A DNA stretch of 64,000 nucleotides from Alligator mississippiensis. Taxonomy: Eukaryota; Chordata; Crocodylia; Alligatoridae. Every line of letters starts with the position of its first letter. The stretch's first letter is position 1. The stretch is from contig NC_081824.1 in the NCBI RefSeq assembly GCF_030867095.1, positions 236,556,719 to 236,620,718 on the forward strand, read 5' to 3'. A model generated the notes under the pieces. The model saw only the letters and a program-made list of their open reading frames with translations. It was not told where the DNA came from and searched no databases. A program made the translations under genes and the position numbers. Below are positions 58,024 to 64,000 of the stretch, one piece after another.

Positions 58024-60627
58024 ACTTAATGTACATTTAATGCACATGTAGATGCGCCCAGTGACTACTTCAGTCTGACTTGATTTCAGCCCAGAGAACC
58101 TGTAAAATTTTTAACTGCTGCTGAACAAATCACCTGGTATGTGGTTGTGTGGCAAGATGGGATATGCACATTGTCCTAGTTTTTTTTCCAGTCTCTTGAC
58201 CTGGAATAGAAATCAGGATCTAAAATTTGCTGCATCTCAAATCTGTTGCCTTGTATGTTGCACTAATGAAATTCATACCTCTGCCAGTTAAATTTTTCAA
58301 GTGTAGGTATAGACTTGGGTAAATCAACCTTGACATTTGCTGTTTAAGTTCTAAAACTAGAATAAGTGAGAATGGGAGAACAGATTTTTGGCCTCCACTT
58401 TTGATCCTGTAGTCTACAGTAAAATGGAAGCAATAAGCAAAATAACTCTGAGCTAACTTTTTTTTTTTCCTATAAATTAGCTCCTTGTTGATATTGGGGG
58501 AGGGCAGGGGAATATTTAACATGCCTGTGAGCATAGTCTGTACTAGGACAATGAAATTTACTTTCAATCAAATTATAAAAAGTATGGAGAACCCTGTTGA
58601 AGGAGATGTGTGAACTGCATGTTCTGAGGTGTGAGGGCTGAAATCTTGCATTGTTCACATCTGTGAAAGGTGTTTTCACACAGTAGTACAGCTCTGTTTT
58701 AAGAAGAATAGAGGTGTGAATTAAGTGTACTTTAACCAGACTTATAAGCCCAGTCCTGTCCTAGCATTCTCTACAAACTCACAGTGCCTGGCTTATACTA
58801 CTTACATTTATTTTTGAACTCTTCTAGAAAAACTTGAAGTAAAGGACTCTTCCTTTTTGCCTCTAGTTCATGGCTATCTTTTTAATATGGTCCATTCTCT
58901 GAGTTAATTGGAGAACAGAAGCTTACTGTCACTTTTTTTTTGAAGTAACAAGTTGGTGTGCAACCCTTGTACTGACTTCAGGTAAGGAGGAACAAGCATA
59001 GCATTGGAAGGAGGTAAACTGCTAAACTCTGCCTATTGTGATTCACTGCTGATGCATAAATTGTCTTGAATACTATCCATGAAACTCTTTCCATGCACAA
59101 TTAGTGACAAGTAACTTCTATTTAAAGGAGAAGTGTTCCTCCTTACTCAGAGAAATGCTTTGTGGACACATGCTTTTCATGGGACATTTAAAGCCTACAA
59201 AGCACAATTCACTATTAATTCAGTGCTGTTCAAAGAAGAAAAACTTGTTAATTGCTCAGTGACATCTCACACTAAATATTAAGCAAGGTACTCTATGGAA
59301 ATTTTAACTTGCTGTTTCACTGTTAATAATCTGTTGGCAGTCTAAATTCTATTTTTACTTTATGGGGTAAGGAACCTTATCTCTTGCATGTTGTTCATGT
59401 GCCATATGCTTTTATTTCCAAATATTTGGTTTGGCTCCAATAGATCAAGCAAGTGCATGGCTTTCCTGGACAGAACTGCTTCATTCCATATTTTATAAAT
59501 AACTGATCTGTCTAGGTGAATCCAGAACCTACTGGATTACTCAACTTTTTACATTTTTAACCTCTGAAAAAAGTGGTACTTTCTTAGCCTTAAGTTGTAT
59601 GTATATCCAAGAATTCTTAAACATTTCTAACACACATGGCACTTTTACACAAATGGGCATGTGAATCTTCATGTGAGAGAACTGGTTACTACTGAAAGTA
59701 CTGTAGAAATAAATACTTGTGATTAGCTACTGAATCCTTATCACATGGTACACTCTTACAGGTTTAATGGTGAAGAAAAGAATCCTCTAATGTGAACTGA
59801 ACTGGGGGTAATAGATTAGTGTAACGTGTATAATGCTTAATACAGAGTTAAGGAGTAAATGTACAGTACTTCATAGACAGTGTTCCAAGAATGGAAATGG
59901 AGCCATATTTGTGGAGCTTTAGGCACTATCCAAGAAACTTAATCATCTGAATCAATTTCTTTAAAACTAGTGTGGTGCATAAAGAGGACTTTTTAATATG
60001 GTTCATCTAATACAAAATGACTAAGCTAGTACGTGTCATTTTAATTATTTTGTATTGCAAGCTGTCCAGCTGAACTAGTTTAGAGTACCTAATCTATCTT
60101 TTCCTTCTGTAGTATGGTAGAACTGACTTACTTTATTTTATTTTTAAATCAGAATTTAAAGAAGACTTAAAAGTAGTTCGCTACTAGGCTTGCAATGAGG
60201 CCACCATTTCAACTCATTGACTCCATTCTCCCCCTTCTTTCCCAGTCACTTCCTGGGTTGCATGATAGCAGAGAGTAATATCTCAAAGATAACACAAGCC
60301 AAGAAACCTAACTAGCTGCAGTACTTTTGGATGCACAAAGCACACGTGGGGGAAAAAAATCTGTCTAGTTAAGGCCAGTGCTATGACGAAAGCTTTTAAT
60401 CTTCAGCCAGATATATGACTAGTTTTATTCTACTGTGAGGTGAAAGCTAGTTCTTGAAGTGGCCCATCTGAATAAAAGGTGGTTTGCCTATAGAAAGTTA
60501 GAAATGGTTAGACTAATTATACTTTTATAACACTGTTTTCCATTGCTCAAGCAAGTGCAAGGTAATAGTGTCTCCCTTCTGTGTTCCATGTATGCATCTT
60601 ATTTCTTTTTTTTTTTTTTTTTCTCAG

Positions 60628-60716
60628 AATCATCCAGCCCTCCAGTCCTAGATTCCCTAGCTCACCTCAACAAAACTCTCTCTTCCCCACCCCCTGCTTC
60701 CTTGTCATACTACTAA
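60628..60716 (+). other. Candidate in-frame exon after a strong splice acceptor
   Basis: A pyrimidine tract of more than 20 bases ending TTCTCAG (60604-60627) precedes this stretch. Joined in phase to exon 1 the split codon becomes GAA, and 28 further codons stay open: SSSPPVLDSLAHLNKTLSSP then PPASLSYY, stopping at TAA 60714-60716. The Ser/Pro-rich composition resembles that of exon 1. No good donor lies before the stop, so it would be a short terminal or alternative exon, and no AATAAA is seen close by. It may equally be chance. Confidence 0.3.
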
Positions 60717-61110
60717 GCAGCAAGCATTAGCTTAATTTGTAGATGATAGTACCTATGCTGTCTGCCTGTTGACTTTGTCACTTCAGTACTACCCAGAGTC
60801 AGCATCTGCCTCCCTGATCGGAAAACTTGCTTAAAAAAAACAACCCCCTAAAAACACACTAACATTAGCAAAGTCTGGTAATTTTACCAATGTTACTAAT
60901 ATGGGTTAGTTACCTTCTGGTTTTCTCAACCACTTTTGCATTGGGCCAACCTTACTGTAACTTACAGCACTAAAACTGTTTCAGATGCTTGTTGCATCAG
61001 TATGCTGCTTGTACCAGTACACCTGGTTTAATGTAAGGGTTATGGACTATTTAACCAGATTAGTTTCTGAAAATGAAGAGGGTGTCTGCTAGATTTGCTA
61101 TGAGTAGTGT

Positions 61111-61138
61111 TTTTTTTTTTTGGGGGGGGGGGGGGGGT
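61111..61138. repeat. Poly-T/poly-G tract
   Basis: A run of T passes directly into a run of about 17 G near 61111-61138. Such tracts can form G-quadruplexes on the + strand; length may be unstable in assembly. Confidence 0.8.
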
Positions 61139-62679
61139 TTAATGGCTTTAGTCCTAAGAACCCTGTCATAAACACTTTTCACTTGCAGACAAGGCAGTGT
61201 ATCTGGAAGAAGTCATTCACCTACATTGACTGAGGGGGCAGGTTTGGGGAGGAACATGCAGATAGACCACTAACAAAGGCTAACCCCAGTTTTACGTGAC
61301 CACCTTTCCTATCCAAGTGAACCCTTACTGCAGGGTGAGCAACACTTTTGGGCAGTGTGTCAGAAACACCTGATTTGTAAGATGCTGGCATGCTAGGGGC
61401 AGATGGTGGGAGAGCTTTGAGGGGCCTGATCCTTGTGGCAGTGCTTCTCCAGCCTCTTCTCCAATTTCTGTCCTGAGGTGTGTGGGCCAAGTAAAGTGCC
61501 TCTGCATGCCACATCTGGCACCCATGCCAGGAGTTGTCTACTCCTGCCTTAATGATATACTCCTTTGACCTTGTTACAACTCTTAACTTTAACAATGCTG
61601 TTATATCAGCAAAGCTTGTCTGCATGCAGTATGCATTTGTGCATTCTGGAAAAACCTGTGCTGCTATGGTGTAGTGATCTAGGCAGGGATAGAGTGCCCA
61701 AAGGAGTTGTATAGAGGGTCACTAGCAGCATATAGGGCAAACTCTGGGAAGACTGACTTGCTGACAGCATGGATGTAGTTAAATGTTCTGCCAAAATGGA
61801 GTTGAAAGCTGGGTGCAGGCAGATAGTATACCACTCTTAAATTCTGGCAGCCTTAACTGTATTTAGCCCTTGTCATGCCTATTAACAGAATTACAGGTTT
61901 TGCTTTGATGTGAACAATGTCTAGAATCAACAGTGCCAATAACTTGTTACAGAGGTTGTTCAAATTCTTTTAGATGAGACACAATGGTGTGCTTTTTTCT
62001 TTTTTTTCTTTTTTTCTTTAAGGTTTCTTCATCTTTATAGTTTCAGATATGCCTTGTTTGCTCCAAGGTTGCTGGGGGCAGGGAAGTGAGCCACCAAAAA
62101 GAGACGTCTAGTTCCCTCTCGGGCAGTTCTTGGCTGATACTAGGAACATGTCTTTTATTTCAGCCCACAAAATACAATCTCCCTTTCCTTTCACATGTGA
62201 AATTGCAATGTTAGCATTTGTTTCCTTTGCTGTACTTGGAATCATTAAAATTAATATGCCATAAAAATGACTGAAAGTCATACTTGTCTTTAGTCTGCAT
62301 AGCCAGGGTAACTGCAGTGAGTTTCTTGATGCACAAGGGGTATTGGATTTATTATCTTTAATTTCAATCTGTAAACTACAAAAGAAAAAGCATCTTTGTT
62401 ACATAACTATATAGTTTACTGCTGCAGGAGATTGAACTGCAAGAAGCTTTTGCCCATAGTATTTAAAAGAAGACATTTTTTTTTTTTTTTCCCATACCCC
62501 CAAGTTTTTGGACAACTAATGCCTTAGGGGTAAAAATGGATGTTGCTGATTTGATGCTGATCAGCTGTGGTTGGATGTATTTCATCACAGCTGATCCACT
62601 TAAGCAAAACATGTTGCCCCTTATCCTGCATTGGGCACAAGCCTGATGTGGGATAACAGGTGATGTTCCCCTCATTTGG

Positions 62680-63420
62680 GGATCCCCTGAATCCCTTGCT
62701 GCCCTGTACTTCCTTGCTTGACCTACTTCAGGTTCTGCAGAGGGATGGGGCAGTGTGGAACCCAGGAAATCCTCAGTGCCCCTTGCCAGGACCCATGCAG
62801 ATCTGTGCTTCTATGAAGCATGGGTCAACACAGGTCCCAGCGACGAGGTGTGGGGTGGCATGTGCCTGGACACTAGGTCCTGTGCTTCACATAAGACACT
62901 CACTGACCCATGCCTTTGGCATGGAGGTAGAGGTACTGGGGACTTCTTAGGTCCAGTGCTGCCCTGTGCCTTCTTGCTGGCATGCATGTCAACCCATGCC
63001 TCTGCATGAAGTACAGGACTTGGCATGGAGGCACAAGGCCTCACAGGTCCTGTCATGGGGTTCTGTGGATTCCTTGGGTCCCATTCGTCTATGCCATGAC
63101 TTATGTGGGCTTTCCACACTTGTGGAGATTGTGCCCCTAAAGATTCTGGGGTAGGTCTCCATAAGTGGAGAACCCTGACTTTCCCAGTTAGAGGTACTCC
63201 AAGATTCAGGAAAGTTGGGCAGGTGCTCCCAGGGCTTGAGGTTCCTGATGCTGGCGCACCCTGGGAATTCCTGTGCAGGATCAGGCACCTCAAACTTTGG
63301 GAGCACCTTCTCAGTTTAGTTGGAGAATTCAGACAGCCAAGAGCTGCCCACTCTCTTGGCACAGAGCAAATACACATCCCTGGCAATAAAGCGGCAATAT
63401 TTTTGCACCACCTTTTTGTT
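62680..63420. repeat. Loosely repetitive region with CATGGAGG / GCATGGGTC words
   Basis: Words such as ACCCATGC, CTTNTATGAAG, GGCATGGAGG and CTTAGGTCC recur over about 700 bp. The 206-codon minus-strand frame (62811-63431) overlaps it. I see no domain in that frame and regard it as composition-driven, though I cannot exclude an unknown repeat family. Confidence 0.35.
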
Positions 63421-63526
63421 GCATCCACCACAGATATGCTTCAGCAAAGGGCATGGATGTCTATTTGCTTGCCACAAATGCAGCATTAGGTGACATCTGT
63501 TTCTACCCAAATTTTAAAAAGGAGGA

Positions 63527-63530
<4 letters not shown>

Positions 63531-63568
<38 letters not shown>
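63531..63568. repeat. (GT)n microsatellite
   Basis: About 19 uninterrupted GT units. Confidence 0.95.
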
Positions 63569-63570
<2 letters not shown>

Positions 63571-64000
63571 GTGATCCATTGCAAACCTTTGGTGTGCTCC
63601 ACCCTGTAGTAAGGGAAAACTGAACAATAGTTATTTAACCACTGTTTCATTCAGGAGTTAAACTGCTCTGGTTTAACTTTCTCTGTCTGTGAGATTGGTG
63701 CAAGTTATTGCATGTTGGATGATGCAGTCTCTTTCCTCAACTCAGTATAATTGATTCACTTATTCAAGCCTTGGGGCAATAAAAGACAGGTTTCACTTGT
63801 TTAAGCTAACTGGTGGTCAGCAGGCCGACTGATACCCTTAAACACTAGCACTCTACTCTGGAGATGCCTGAACAACTGAACCAGAACATGAAAGCTAGCT
63901 TCCTGGTAAACTCTGTGGCATGGCAGAACTGAGCGATTTTTACCTGCTCAGTTGGCGGCTACTGCCAAATTCCTCTTTGCAGTGTGGGGTAGAAGCAGCT

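Larger units (their letters stand above)
48341..64000 (+). other. Presumed first intron of the host gene
   Basis: From the splice donor at 48341 to the window end no convincing string of coding exons appears. Content is mostly unique AT-rich sequence with a (GT)n tract (48765-48782), foldbacks, hAT MITEs and poly-T runs. One candidate exon at 60628 is listed separately. The assignment as intron is inference from the exon 1 model. Confidence 0.5.

Noticed and set aside
61985-62110. Second strong acceptor-like tract (ending TTTCTTTAAG) with a short open phase
   Set aside because: The frame downstream is short, no donor stands out and residues show no pattern; weaker than the 60628 candidate.
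62811-63431. 206-codon minus-strand frame
   Set aside because: Loose repeats and no recognisable domain; regarded as composition-driven.
1-64000. CRISPR arrays, rRNA genes, operon-like gene clusters
   Set aside because: None seen; the repeats present are transposon-derived or simple and the sequence is vertebrate-like.

Overview
The window looks like vertebrate nuclear DNA from a reptile, most likely a crocodilian. The grounds are many 5'-truncated CR1 LINEs with a reptile-type 3' end, hAT and Harbinger DNA transposons with their small non-autonomous relatives, LTR elements, spliced host-gene structure, and no compact operon-like coding. The species call is inference from the repeat mix; no single feature fixes it.

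Left part (1-26.7 kb): repeat-rich and without a recognisable host exon. It holds an old minus-strand LTR-like sequence carrying a hAT MITE with perfect 8-bp target duplications (272-513), a tRNA-Gly-like sequence abutting a long CR1 (5.1-7.5 kb), a non-autonomous Harbinger with TAA duplications (9252-10213), the decayed two-gene remnant of an autonomous Harbinger (about 10.7-13.0 kb: SANT-like gene on +, transposase on -), a 1.4-kb hAT element with a ~300-bp foldback core and 8-bp duplications (14681-16102), and several CR1 copies, one inserted inside another (23.5-25.9 kb).

Middle part (26.7-42 kb): three LTR elements. A compact minus-strand element (27013-30366) has 5-bp duplications, a primer-binding site matching tRNA-Ser(GCT) and two unrecognised reading frames. 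A 1.4-kb solo LTR (31255-32679) has 5-bp duplications. An endogenous retrovirus (about 34995-41894) has ~1-kb LTRs, a leader made of ~40-bp tandem units, and env remnants but no gag or pol that I can recognise. All are treated as fossils.

Right part (42-64 kb): one more CR1 (43.1-44.9 kb), then a CpG island at about 47.9-48.7 kb. The island carries NRF1-like sites in a ~100-bp tandem array, a CRE, and a first coding exon (48250-48340, + strand) that ends in a good splice donor. Everything to 64 kb reads as its long first intron, with MITEs, foldbacks and simple repeats, plus one possible in-frame exon at 60628. The host gene could not be named from its 30-residue proline-rich N-terminus.
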